From Prostheceraeus crozeri (lineage: Eukaryota > Platyhelminthes > Polycladida > Euryleptidae), in assembly GCA_907163375.1 (NCBI GenBank), contig CAJQUW010006274.1, positions 1-64,000 of the forward strand: a DNA stretch of 64,000 bases, given 5' to 3'. The notes below the pieces were generated by a model that saw nothing but the letters and a program-made list of their open reading frames with translations, was not told the origin of the DNA and made no database searches. The position numbers and the translations under genes are program-made. The number at the start of each line of letters is the position of its first letter. Position 1 is the first letter of the stretch. Positions 45,576-57,534 of this stretch are shown here, one piece after another.

Positions 45576-45624
45576 ATATATTCAATTAATATCAACGGTA
45601 AATTTCATCAATGTTTTGCTACGG

Positions 45625-45841
45625 CGTAGGTTAACTGTAGTTTTATCAATAGAATGTGAGCGGTCTGCGAACCCACTTTATGCGTCAAGATCAAACCCAC
45701 AAGTTTTATGATGTGTAAATTATACATGTTATAATTATAATGCAATATATTTACACATCGTTAGACTTAGTTTCATCGTGACTCATTAAGTGGATTCGCA
45801 GGATGCTCACATTTTATTGATAAAACTACAGTTCATCTACG
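45625..45841. repeat. Fold-back segment of about 217 bp
   Basis: CGTAGGTTAACTGTAGTTTT at the left and, read inward from the right, CGTAGATGAACTGTAGTTTT are arms of an imperfect inverted repeat of about 60 bp or more. It looks like a MITE within the 3.4-kb element. No target duplication was identified. Confidence 0.7.
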
Positions 45842-46218
45842 ATATATGCTGTGGCAAAATATTGGGGCATGTCTAGAAAACATTCTAAAAATGTTTCAAG
45901 ATAACATTTTCATAATATTCTCATGTATTGTCATTTGAACATATAACATTTTTTGGAATGTTTTTATAGCAAATTCACGACATTTTCTGAACAGTTTTAG
46001 AATTTTTTGTTGGGAATTCACGTAAGAGTTGTGTAAGATAATATCAGAGAGAAATTTGAGACATTTTATTAGAATTTTACCAAAATAATTTGCTAAAAAT
46101 TGGCAATTCATCAGCTATGTTAGATAAGTATTTGATAAAATTTTAGTAGAAGTTTAGTAAAATGTTGTCAAGTATTTGCCAAATATTTAACAAAAGCATC
46201 TGGTGTGTTCGTCCCGGG

Positions 46219-47876
46219 AAGCGGCACATGTTGCCTGTAAATTCGTCGGAATGCATTTTTGGGCGAGTTATTCCTACGCGACAAACCCACTGCCGACAAA
46301 CTTCAGCAGAACGTGGGGATAATGACTCCATTTGGCGAAAAACTTTGTTGAATACACGCAACATTAAGTGTAATTCCGGAGGTGCGAGAAGGCTGATTAT
46401 CATTTCATGATCTTCTCCATTGATTAATGGGGGATTCGTTGTGCTCTGGCATGATCTTGCAATTCCAGTATCACGATACCTATTTGCCTCGGTTTTAACT
46501 GATCCTATTGTGCGAAGAGGATAGCTTCCTGAAGAAGGAGTCCCAAATTTTATTTTCGGACAACTGCAGAAAGCACATGGGTATGAACTCCCGTGTGCTT
46601 GTATCCCAGCAACAATATTAGCCAATTTAAGATCAACTGCGTAGGTGTATTTGAAATCCAGATTAGCTACTTTGAGTAAGTCCAATAATAACCGTATATT
46701 TGTGTAACTTTCTTTTATATCAGGAACAATTGCCAGTATTATAATTCGTTTGACACTCGAATCCGAAAATCCTGTCGCAGAAGACGATGAAACATTGTCA
46801 ATTGAGGTACATATGGACATACAAATCTTGAAATAGCCTCCACCACCGTCGAGTCCTAATTTCAATTGAAGGTTAGTGTGGCTGCTGTCAATCTGTCGAT
46901 CATTGCAGATGTGCTGGATTAATTGGACTAAGTCATAACAAAACACAACAGGCTTAGATATCTCATCAAATACTTGGAATTCTAAACAGAACAAGTCACT
47001 GAGAGCACTATCTCGACTTCGAAAATAATCATCACTGTTTGACTCAATAACACTTTTACCAAGAGTACTTCGCAGGAACGGCATAACCTTGTGAATCATG
47101 GCGGAGTTCGAAGCTCCCAGGGACAATTGTAAATTGCTCAGATTTTTCGCAGCAATGCTTCTTGGTGATTGATCATTTATAGCAAGGTTGATTCGGTTTG
47201 GCCCTCTTGTTTCGAGATCTAAATGCTGATGAAGATTTGGTTCATTATGTCGCTCAGAAGAAGATGATTCTCTCCTTCTATGTGAAATCATACTGCTGGC
47301 TACAACATCCTGCGTACGTTTATCAGAATCTTTGCACATATCTATTATATTTTGTCGAAGAGTGCTGACTGTACATTTATGTGTGATACCACGGCCAACC
47401 GGAGATTTGCATTGAACGCATATAACTTGCACACTATTTCTTGTATCATGAGACATCAGTGAATCAGGGGCCTTGATAGTAGGACGACCTTTTTTACGTT
47501 TTGGTATACACGTTCCTTTTTTTCTTGCAATTTGACATATCAAGCATTCACAAAATGTATAGCCAACTGATCGCGTGTTTATTTCAAAAGCTGGTTTCAC
47601 AAGGCTAAAATCATAAACTTCCGGCAAGATACCCCGTTCCTTCACACCACTTTCAATTTTGAGAAGATTTGAGCGACAATTCGAGCAAATGGCAGCAGGT
47701 AGGCAGTCGTCGTTTGTTGTATAGTTTTCTATAAAGAAAGCTCGGATTCTTCGTAAAACGGCATCCGTGATTGGACAGTCTCCTTTTTCCATACATATAA
47801 GGCATACTCTATATCTGTTTTCTTCATGACTTCTAGCTTTGTTTGTATGTGCATGTGCCATCACAAAAGATAACAC
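46219..47876 (-). pseudogene. RAG1-like transposase, main part (N-terminus and most of the core)
   Basis: The open frame starts MLSFVMAHAHTNKARSHEEN. Zinc-binding N-terminal region: RVCLICMEKGDC (residues 23-34), CLPAAICSNCRSNLL (58-72) and CECLICQIARKK (109-120), matching RAG1 HAAICNPCWSIM and SCDICNTARRG; then CVQCKSPVGRGITHKC (153-168). The core has the first catalytic aspartate, D343, in KLGLDGGGGYFKICMSI (RAG1 D600, ESCDGMGD). The second, D415, is in FKYTYAVDLKLANIVAG (RAG1 D708, FRGTGYDEKLV), followed by a zinc pair YPCAFCSC (RAG1 YICTLC) and APPELHLML. It breaks at GNMC-R where the 3.4-kb element entered. A full RING finger is not visible. The intact protein would be near 700 residues. 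Confidence 0.85.
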
Positions 47877-49204
47877 GCGATAAGAATCAAGTCGTAATGT
47901 CGTATCGTTAGAATATTGGCACTGTTAGCTGTGATCAAGCGCACCAGTTGCTGCTGATAAACAGTTTGGAAGCTCGCGCATTAAAATCAATTATGTTGAC
48001 ACGGCGTTCATGAATAGAATTCATCCTGTTTTATACCATTATCAGACAGACAGATATTCTTGACAGAGCAGATACTGTAGTGCATAGAGGTCGGATTATT
48101 AGATATCTATGTTAGGAGAGGACAATAGCATGGACATCTGAACTCTATGCTGCAGCGCGAGTGAATAGTGATCAAATCAATGAATTACTGCGGTGTCAGT
48201 GAGAAGGAGAGACAAAAATTTCAGGCGTTCGGTTTTCATTGCCGCTGAACACTCAGCGGCAATGACAATCTACACAGTTTGTCAAACAACAACAAGATAT
48301 TTAATGTTATATCCACAGAATTAGACAGGTCGTCTCTTCTTCCGTTTGACTAGAAGGGAAGAATTGGAACGTGCAACGTTATTGAAATGGCACAATCTGC
48401 TGACTAAATACCATAGCAATCGAACAATGAGAAGCCAGTTCAGCATTAAAAACGACAAATTGTACAAAGTTTCTGTGACTGTTATGAACCGGATCACACA
48501 GCAAAGAGACACAGTCGATGTCAAGTTCTACAGAGAAGTTTGTGAACGTTTTTTCATGCGCCTGCTAACTTTTTTTAAAATGATCGGATGGCCCAACATT
48601 ATCGAGAAAACTTTTGCGCAATGATCTGAATTCTTCGAATCTGAAGGAATCCTGACGATCGGAGCATTTTGAAGGAATTTAGAGCAATCCGCAAGCGACG
48701 CACGACTATTTTTCCTATCTCTGCAAGGTATTAAAAATTTCTTTTTGCCCACTTATTAAGTTCCTGCATGTGCCATTTGTTTGAATCAGTTTGCACTTCT
48801 AGCAAAGTGACACAGATAAACAATCTAATTCTGTGGTTATATCCGAAGCATCTTTTCGTATATGAGTTCCCATGAAGGAAATGGATATTGTGATAATCAC
48901 GGTACAAGAAAATTTACGTCTGCAGTGCATAAAGTCATGTAGATAACAAATTTATATATAATGTCATAAAATTCGCATAGGTTTGTTAACCAGAATATCA
49001 TTATGTCGGTAACTTATGAACCGCCACGTTGCATATATGGCTAACATCATCATATGATTGTTTGATATATTGTCGTTGCTATCAATGTAGTGCATTAATG
49101 TACATAACAGATGTGATATAAGATACGCCTCAATATTGCACTCACAAAAACAGAGATAATGGGGAAAATATTTTGGAATTCATTTTTCTAATTAGAAGTT
49201 TCGA
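47877..49204. other. Upstream region of the RAG1-like gene
   Basis: No gene was recognised. Open frames such as 48346-48624 have no known motif, and nothing resembles RAG2. A perfect hairpin lies at 48236-48265. The stretch lies between the start codon at 47876 and the inner end of the right terminal repeat, so promoter elements should be here. Confidence 0.45.
48236..48265. repeat. Perfect 13-bp hairpin upstream of the RAG1-like gene
   Basis: TCATTGCCGCTGA and TCAGCGGCAATGA pair across a 4-nt loop, ACAC. It lies about 360 bp upstream of the start codon at 47876. A transcription-factor or transposase site is possible. Confidence 0.7.
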
Positions 49205-49533
49205 ATTTTGATCGTTAAATTTCTCTTTATTAGTACATTTAAATGTGCTTCTGAATAATCTGAAACAACTATGAATACATAATTATCAAATAATGGCAAT
49301 AGAAATCGTATATCTATGCAGTTATAGAGATGAAGAAAATATATATCATGAAATTCAAATTTAAAATTTGAATTTTTTTCAAAAATATTTGAATTTTGAC
49401 GGCTAAATAGGTCTAAATTTGTTAGAATGTGTTTCTGCATATTCTTTGGGTATTTCTAGATAAGACTTTATCAAAATATGACAGTACAAATCATTTGCAA
49501 CCAGATACAGAGAAATCAAAAAATTGTATAATG
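49205..49533 (-). repeat. RAG1-like transposon, right terminal repeat, inner portion
   Basis: Reverse complement of about 40485-40807. It ends at 49533, where the 13.8-kb element starts, and resumes at 63314. Confidence 0.92.
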
Positions 49534-49569
49534 CCCGAGTAAAAAAAATATGCTATGCTTAATAGGTAG

Positions 49570-49860
49570 TTTAGTAAGCACCATAGATAAACTGCCAAGT
49601 TTTATAATAACTGCCTAGTATGGCGCTGCGTAGGCTATCCATGTTTTGCTTACTAAGCACCATACATAAACTGCCAAGTGTTATAATAATTGCCTAGTGT
49701 GGTGCTGCGTAGGCAACCAATGTTCTGCCTAGTAAGCATCATAGATAAACTGCCAAGTTTTATGATAATTGCCTAGTATGGTGCTGCGTAGGCCGTCAAT
49801 GTTCTGCCTAGCATAAGCACTATAAATAAACTGCGAAGTATAATATTAATTGCTTAGAAT
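49570..49860. repeat. Left sub-terminal tandem repeat, unit 79-80 bp
   Basis: About 3.7 copies. Each contains TAAGCACCATAGATAAACTG, TATAATAATTGCCTAGT and GGTGCTGCGTAGGC. The last copy is diverged. It starts 36 bp from the element's left end, a usual place for transposase-binding sites. Confidence 0.88.
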
Positions 49861-50210
49861 GGGACTGTTTGACCCAGCAAGCTGTGTGCTAAATATGACA
49901 ACATCATTGAGATCAGTGCGCTACCCGCAGTTGCTGCCGATGAAATTTACAAAACAATTAATAATGAAACTTTTCATGTATTAACATAGCAACAGCTAGG
50001 ACTCATACACAATATACAACTGGATAGTGGAAAAAATTCATTCACATCAGATAAGAGCATGCATGCAGTTGTTCCAATTCTACGATGCGCTGAAATAAAT
50101 AACTAGATAAAAGTAAACATTCATAGAAAAGGTAAGAGAAACATACTTCCTTAATTTGAGGAAAGCCCGAAAGCGAGAGATGTTGTCGACTGCCAATTTA
50201 TATTGTTTTT

Positions 50211-50285
50211 GCGAGGCCTTTCGATTAGTCACTACAAGAAGCTGTCTTCGGCTATCTTAGCCTCCTAGTGACTGAAAGGTCTCGC
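50211..50285. repeat. 75-nt imperfect hairpin
   Basis: GCGAGGCCTTTCGATTAGTC pairs with the end of the stretch, GACTGAAAGGTCTCGC, and an inner AAG-CTGTCTTCGGCT-ATCTT loop remains. TTTGAGGAAAG at about 50156 and CTTTCCTCAAA at about 50319 extend the symmetry outside. It could be a short fold-back transposon or a hairpin RNA. Confidence 0.55.
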
Positions 50286-53200
50286 TAAAGAATAGAAATT
50301 AGAAATCGAATGCATGGACTTTCCTCAAATTCGGATAAAAAATGTCTGGCCCTCTAAGTTCTCTTCAGTGAAATACTTCCTTAAGTTTGAGAAAGCAGTT
50401 CCAAAGTCTATTAAAGGACCCCAAGTTGCATTACTTATGAAAACAGCAGTTTCGCCGTCGTCGTGGACAGTCTAGCAAGGTTTTTGTCCGGTCTAACAAA
50501 TGACTCAACGCATGTAGAGAACATATTTCCACAACTTCATCAAAATTCTGATCAAAAGTTTTTGAAAAATATATAGCAATATTCAATATTAATAATTACA
50601 ATAATGTCTATCATCTCACATGAAAGCAAAATATCGACGCCACGAAGCATAAATATAGGAAGATGGTGTCTTCCTCGTTACATTTGTTTGAATAAAATTT
50701 GGATATGTAAAGACAAAGGAGAGAAGGTAGGGTACAGCAAAAGATTATGCTCTTACGTTTTCCATAAATATATTGGAATACATTTCTGGGCCGCCTTCAA
50801 AAAATAGTGGTGAACTTTGACAGATGATACAGTGAAGAGACCATGTCAATGGTTAAAAGCTTCTTATCGAACAATGTTTGCAACAATATTTTAGCAGTCC
50901 GCAAGTGCACATCGAGAGGCAATGATAGTGGAAGTCTCCTTATAGAAGGCAGAAGCCACATACCTTTAACACTGAACATTGTTTTGTCAGCACTTGGTTG
51001 TCGATGAGAATTTCCTCCCAAACGTAGCGGCTTTTCGATAAGAAATATCGTCTTGTGAAGATCAGTCGCATGAGCCTCTAGCCGAACATGGGGATATCCG
51101 CATCTAAAATTGAGATAAGCAACATCAACATAGGGTTACTACACGATAAAGCTTCATTTTTGCACAGGCACACGAAATTTAGGAACCTCCACTAACGCAT
51201 TATGAAGCAGACAATTGAAGAATTAGTAATTATTAAAAAGTAGGCTACACTCAAACTCAGCAAACGTCCTCTGCAGTTTAGAGACAAAAATCTCATCTCT
51301 CGGACTTTGAGATGACAACTCTCACCCTCGCCGCTTGCTGCAAGGTTGGGCAAAATCTTGGGGTCAAAACCCAAGACCCATTTTTAAATAAATGAATGAA
51401 ATCAAGTAGACGAAGTGCATTCTTTGTATTTTGTGCTGACAAAAAGATTCTTCCATAGGCCAAAATTCCTATTGGGCCCATGATAAGTGTGGCATTAGTG
51501 GGAAACGATTTATTATTGCAATAATTAATGTAATTAGTAGCCTAAGTACATGTATTACGTCATAAAGTTTTCTTTTAATTTAACCTACACTGATATACTG
51601 ACTAATTGAAGATTTTTGATTTAGTTATGATTGAGTTACACATTGCTCATAGCAAAGCAATTGTTTTTTATTTTATCATTCAGGAATATAAACAAGCCTG
51701 ATAAATATTATAGCTGCGCAGTAAGTGCATAATTAAACATATTTAGAATGCGACATCGGAATGATTTTAATTTTTGGATAAATGTCGGCTATCGCAGAAA
51801 GTTAAGGATGAGAAGATAACTACGAAGATGTAAAATATGCGGAATATATAAAAATTCAATACGCACAAATGCAGCAATAGACATGTAAACTTACAGTAGA
51901 TACAATGTGTATGAACTTTCAATGCGCGGTATTGTCAAGCCCAGAATGAAATAGCTAATAATCACAAGTATTTCACTCTTGAAATATTCTGTGAATCCAG
52001 TGGAAATTTGATAAAATATCAGAATTTTATGTTCTTATCCTGTAGCTCTCCTAAGATTCAAATCAAAATATTAATTTTTGTAACTTGATCTGTATATATT
52101 CAGCATTAATAGAATCCCCAAGTTTTGTATCACTTACCAAGGTCGACCCAAAACCCTAGGTCCAACCTTGCTTGTTGTCACTTCAGCACGTGTGTCAAAT
52201 ACAATGATTAGAACCTACCATAGGAAGCGGTCGGGAAATCAAGGGCGTTAATTAATGTTAATGACAAATCAGTTGTCACACACTCAGTATAATACCATGA
52301 TACGATGATTAGAGCTGTAAATTTCCATATATAGCTCTAGTTTATTAAAATCATCCTTAGTCAAAGATAGAAGGCAAAATGACTATATTAGGCAATTTTC
52401 TTTACTGATGCAACTTGGGATTGTATTTTTAGTTATCGCTGTTCGCATGATATTTTTTGTATTTTTTTATCTAACTTAAATGAAATTAAAAAATGTGATT
52501 TCAGCATAATGAATTTATGTTTTGAGTTGATCAGACCTTTTGTCTCTTATTATCTCCTAAATTGATATATGCAAAGGTTTCAAAGCAACTTCCACCTAAA
52601 CAATCATTAGGGCTCCATACTTTGATGAAATAGGAACCATGAGATTTGTACAAATACTGAAAGATAGACCGAAATACCCTTTTGAGACTAGTACCTAATA
52701 AGGATGGCCGACATACAAGCACATGTAATTCACTTAATGCGTTCTCCAAGTGAAATACAACAACGCGAATCCTCAGTTTTAGGAAATAGATACTGTTGTT
52801 GTACAGTATATTCGAATGAACCACACCAATCATCGCGGCAGATCGTTCTCTAAGTAACGTCCATGGTAGATCATGGTCACTCTCATGCACTGTTGTTTAG
52901 CTATAGGGTTCTTTAACGTGCAACTGGACACAATTTCTGCAGTTCTAAATTCAAATGTGCAATTGCTTTTCTTGATTTGTGCAGTTGAAAACTTGTAGTC
53001 AGGAAAACATGTGAATTAATGAAAACGTAACAGAAAGTGGAGTGGATGTCGAGATATGAATGACAATTGCATCACTTACGTTACAGGAAACAACTATTAA
53101 GACATGATAAAGTGTATTTGTTGAAAATTGAAGTTTGCAAAACGATTGAACTTTATGATTGCTCGTAAACTGTGAGCCTTGAATATTAGTTGCATTGTGC

Positions 53201-54594
53201 TATAGGTGCACATTTGGAGAGATCTGTTCGCCCTATACTTCAGTTCGCACTTTTTTTGTCTGGAGGCCAAGGTGATGCGAGCGTTGCTACTGCCACTGCT
53301 TGTATGAATTGGAAATTGCAAAAATAATATATGCACATGCAGTTCTGGCAGAGAACATACATGTACATGTACATGTGTTTTAAGTAGAGAAACTGCTAGC
53401 TAATCATGAAACAAATTTCGTAGGAGACCGAGTCATGGACAAAGAAGAGAAATTTTTCAAATGTACATGTATGCCATGACTTGCAAGTTTTGCATGTTGC
53501 ATGCGAATCATCCAGCTCATAGGTGTTAAAAACGGTGCTAGTAGCGGGCCACATCATGGATATGACTAGCTTTGTGATCAGCTAATTCTGTAGTAGGCTA
53601 CTACAGAAATCAGAATCATTGAAATGATAATAGGCCTGCTGTGAGAAGCAGGCATCTGCAACTTCTTTTTTTAACAAAAGATGAAACCAAAAGCAGATGC
53701 TGAATGTGCACATTTGCTATCAAAAACGATGCTTAACCAAAATTTTAACCTGTGGTTGTTTTTACGATTTCCAAAATATACTGTTTTCATTTAAACATAC
53801 TAGCATGCTAAGGGGTTTTCCGCAAGTTTAGAACAGTGATAAATATAGTTTTAAGAAATATCAACCATGCAGAGAAATTGTACCCACAACTCTGCACCGG
53901 AGCAAGATTTCGGAATGCTCAAATACTTGCATAAAAACCGTGGAAAACATTGCCAAAGTGGCCAGTCTTAGCAAAGGAAACCTGCGATCTATAACGAAAC
54001 CTACTTTTAAAGCATTTTACAAAAGTTAGTTAAATACACATTAAATTGGGAATGCATTGCTAGAAAATTCTATCAATATAAATAATATAAATGAGTCAGG
54101 GCTGAAACCGGCCGGAGTAATCAAAGCCAGCAGGGGTTGACAACGTACGATGTCAATCAAAATTTATCGCATGCCGCTAACTTCAGACACTGCTCTACCA
54201 TTGCGACTGTCAAGAGCACAGGCAGTAGGCGCTACTGGGCCAAAACGCGGAAAACGTTCATTACGGATAAATTTCCAAGTTTGCAATCTCAGTAAACTGA
54301 CATGATTTTCTGAAAATATGACTGTAGAAGCATGCGAATTTAGAAAAAATTCAATTTCAGCCATTCTATATTGTAAATTTGACTGATTCAAATTCCCTAT
54401 GCACCATTAACTTTAATTCTCTCAAAATCATACCCAAAACCAAATAATAAATTATAAGACAACGTATCACTTTAAGTGCAGATATCTGCGCTGTTCTAAA
54501 ACCTCAAATACTCCCTCATCGATCATGGAGTTAAATACATATATTATGTAGTTATATTTAGGTACACATTCGGTCTTATCAAGCAATTTTTAAT
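50286..54594. other. Long non-coding stretch in the 13.8-kb element
   Basis: Only short open frames, none with a recognisable motif (the longest, 52531-52890 minus, has no known domain). Simple GTACAT repeats occur near 53360. Confidence 0.45.
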
Positions 54595-57534
54595 TGTCGC
54601 GAGCGTTACTAACTTGTCACATTAAGTTATATGGGCAATTGATTTCGCAAGATAGATGATAAATTTTACCGTCAAGTATCAATGAGTACTCAGCATAAAC
54701 CTATAGTAACGTTGGATCTAATATTATGTTTTTCTTCTGCTTCACACACTTCATTGAAAATATGTCGCGAGCGTTACTTTTACACTCCGTTTCTTATTCA
54801 TCATTTTTAGTTGATGATTGTAGCAGAAAGTAAGATGTCATTAGATATCTTCAGTCAGATTCATGGATGTTATTACCACAGAGATGAGAATTTGAGATAA
54901 ATTCTCACGCTAAGAATCAGGCTGACAGTCGACAATAGCTTTGCGTGGACCATAGAAAATTACTCACGTAGTCACGTGACTATCGATAACTTCGACATAG
55001 GTATAGGATAAGAAACCGTGCACTAACATCATTTTTACTTCGTTTGTCAACTGCATGCTTCTAGTTCGTCTCTGATTCTGTTCAAATATGCCTCCAAGTG
55101 CCGCGGAGAAGCAAAGGCGTTATCGCGAACGTAAGAAGGTCTCCGAAATCTATCGTGAAAAAGAAAAGCAAAGACACAAGATATATCGACAGCGAATTAA
55201 AAGGTGTGATGCTGTCAGAGCCTACGACAGAGAGAGGCAAAGGAATCTTAGAAAGACTGAACGAAATCGACGTTTACTCCAAACTAAAGATAATCTTGAA
55301 AACAGCTTTTCGTCGGTACTAAGCCGAGCACGATGTATCCGCAAGGTTGTGAGAGCTTTACCTCGGTCTCCAAATAAGCAGAAACTGGTAGTCACCTCTT
55401 GGCTGCAAAAGTAGGCGTGAAAACGATGCAGTGTGATCCCAGTGACAGTAACAGGCGTGAAAAGAAGGGACTTTCCCATGAACTACGAGTATCAGTCGAA
55501 ATATTCTACTTGTCTGATAAGATATCTCGAGTTTCTCCTGGAATGAAGGACAGTCGAATGTTTGTCATCGATGGTAAACGTCAACGCAAGCAACTTAGAC
55601 ATCTTTTGATGACTATCAAAGAGGCTCATGCCATCTTCTGCGAAGAAAATTCTGAGGTCAAGATCGGATTGACTTCTTTCCAAAAGATGCGTCCGCCCTT
55701 CATTCGTTATGCATCTGAAATTCCTCACAACGTATGTGTTTGCCTAATTCATGAAAACCTTCGACTGAAGTTATCTGTCTTGACAGACTTCTTACAAGAC
55801 TTCGAGGGACCTCCAAGGGCTTCAGATTACGTCAGATTGATTACCTGTTCTCGTACATCGGAATCTTGTATGAGTCGGACATGCAAGGCATGTAGCGCCA
55901 GGGAACTGATGGCATCTGAGAAGGATGAACAACAGCAAATATCTTTCTACCAGTGGAAGAAAGCTGATGGTACCAGGAATACCCGCATTGAGAATCTGAA
56001 ATGTGAAGCATCGGTCAAAGATGTTTGTGCATCCGTGAACGAGAATTCAAAGACTTTATTATGGCACATCTTCATCAAGGATCAGCAGCACTCAGCGTTC
56101 GAAAAGCAACGATCAGGTGGAGAGAAGATGCTTCAGGTTGACTTTTCAGAAAATTATTCTTTTTCCCAACAAAATGAAATCCAATCAGCACATTGGAATA
56201 AGAAACAAATTACTATCTTCACAGCAGTGTTCTGGTTCGGCGATACGGTCAAGTCATATGCGATACTCAGTGACGACCTTGATCACTGCAAATTTGCGGT
56301 CTATGCGTTCCTCAAGACAATTATTCGAGATCTAAAGTGGAGTGGACTGATTTCGTCCGGCGACAAAGTTCAGATATGGAGCGATGGAGCTGCGAGCCAG
56401 TTTAAGAACAGGTATACGCTCTCTACAATCGAGGTTTTTAACAAAGCCTTTGGTATTGACGTTATATGGAACTTCTTTGCATCTTATCACGGCAAGAGTG
56501 CTGTGGATGGAATCGGAGGCCGCATGAAGCAGGCAGCGCATTCCAGTATGCGTCGTGGAAAAGTGATAAACGATCTGAAATCATTCGCCGACGCAATACG
56601 GTCAAAATAATCCGAGTGATTTAATTTTGAGACGGAAAAAGGAAGTAGAGGTTCGCTTTCAAAATGTTAACTGTATTTCAGGTGTTCAAAAATTTCATCA
56701 TTTTTCATCTGTTGAGGACGGATGCGTGGTAGCTAAGGTTTACAGTGATTCTGATGAGCATACAGGTATAAAGCATCGCATCATCAACAATTGATTGCAC
56801 TAGGTCTTCTTTCAGAAATTCGTGTTTTTCATTCAACTTTGTTGGGAATGTTTTGACTAGATTATTCCCTTCTTAATTGTATGAGTAATGTACATGTACA
56901 TGTATAATGATCTTAAGTGTATTTGCTGGAATAATCACATGTAGTATATGTTAACTTAATAATACTTTTGACTGTCTTGATTCATTTTCTTGGCTTGATC
57001 ACCTTATTATTCTTTGATTTCGATACTAAAAAATCGATAACGAAAAGGTCTGTGAAGTCTAACAATGTATGACAGATGTCATAAAATATATAATTATATC
57101 CAATTATTCAAAATCTAGCATCCTGAGCCGCAGAATATATTGAGGAAAAAAAGTGTCGCGAGCGTTACCTATCATCTAGAAGTTGCTGAGCTTTAAAAGA
57201 AAAATGTGGTTGAAAAGCATCATTTTTCGCATTAGCTAATACTCCCTAAAATCTGAAAATGAATAGAAGAATAACACAGAAAAAAATGTTCGATAGAATA
57301 TTGAAAATTACACATGTATCAAGAGTTAGGTGATTTTTTCATGTCGCGAGCGTTACCAACTTTAAGAGATTGGCAAGTCATGACACAATCATTCAAAGTT
57401 CTTTAAATGACGTGATCCGAAAGACAGAGGTATGAAATTAATTCTCCATACATAAAAAGATCACTAGAGTGTATAAATGTCTTGTACCAACCTATAATTC
57501 AACTAAATGATCATTAATTTGTCGCGAGCGTTAC
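54595..57534 (+). repeat. Five spaced TGTCGCGAGCGTTAC motifs flanking the transposase-like gene
   Basis: Exact 15-mers at 54595, 54763, 57154, 57342 and 57520, all in the same direction. Two lie upstream and three downstream of the gene at 55088-56794. The spacings within each group are 168, 188 and 178 bp, close to each other, while the sequences between differ. I saw none elsewhere in the window or on the other strand. Confidence 0.85.
55088..56794 (+). pseudogene. Transposase-like gene with a DDE-like pattern, frameshifted twice
   Basis: The N-terminal part (55088-55414) is highly basic and helical (MPPSAAEKQRRYRERKKVSE). The central part (55399-56610) begins about LAAKVGVKTMQ in another frame; a one-base shift lies near 55395. 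It continues with KRQRKQLRHLLMTIKEAHAI and FCEENSEVKIGLTSFQKM, then a cysteine-rich stretch (CMSRTCKACSA). Candidate acidic residues are LQVDFSENYSFSQQNE, VQIWSDGAASQFKNRY and SYHGKSAVDGIGGRMKQ. A second shift at the A-run 56604-56607 leads to a short tail (to 56794). I remember this protein type as abundant uncharacterised copies in invertebrate genomes. The transposase role is inferred from the three acidic blocks. Confidence 0.6.

Larger units (their letters stand above)
42793..46218. mobile_element. 3.4-kb transposon with CCCGGGACG ends, unassigned family
   Basis: Left end CCCGGGACGAGCAAACC and, read inward from the right, CCCGGGACGAACACACC are inverted repeats; the match continues to TTTTGTTA. 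The flanking dinucleotide AA (42791-42792 and 46219-46220) is the target duplication. Removing the element restores the RAG1-like frame exactly. No transposase gene was found inside; open frames are short and without motifs, so it is probably non-autonomous. The interior holds TTTGCTAATTTTG repeats near the left end, 125-bp tandem repeats, a fold-back segment and ACATTTT-rich DNA near the right end. Confidence 0.85.

Noticed and set aside
47877-49204. A RAG2-like gene next to the RAG1-like transposase
   Set aside because: No kelch-type repeats or PHD-like cysteine pattern were seen in any frame.
49570-49860. CRISPR-like array
   Set aside because: The units are continuous tandem repeats without unique spacers, in animal DNA.
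52531-52890. 119-codon minus-strand frame in the 13.8-kb element
   Set aside because: No recognisable domain, no neighbouring signals and a length expected by chance in so long a stretch.
54595-57534. CRISPR-like or satellite array of the TGTCGCGAGCGTTAC motif
   Set aside because: Only five copies, interrupted by a gene; the intervals are neither spacer-sized nor similar to each other in sequence.
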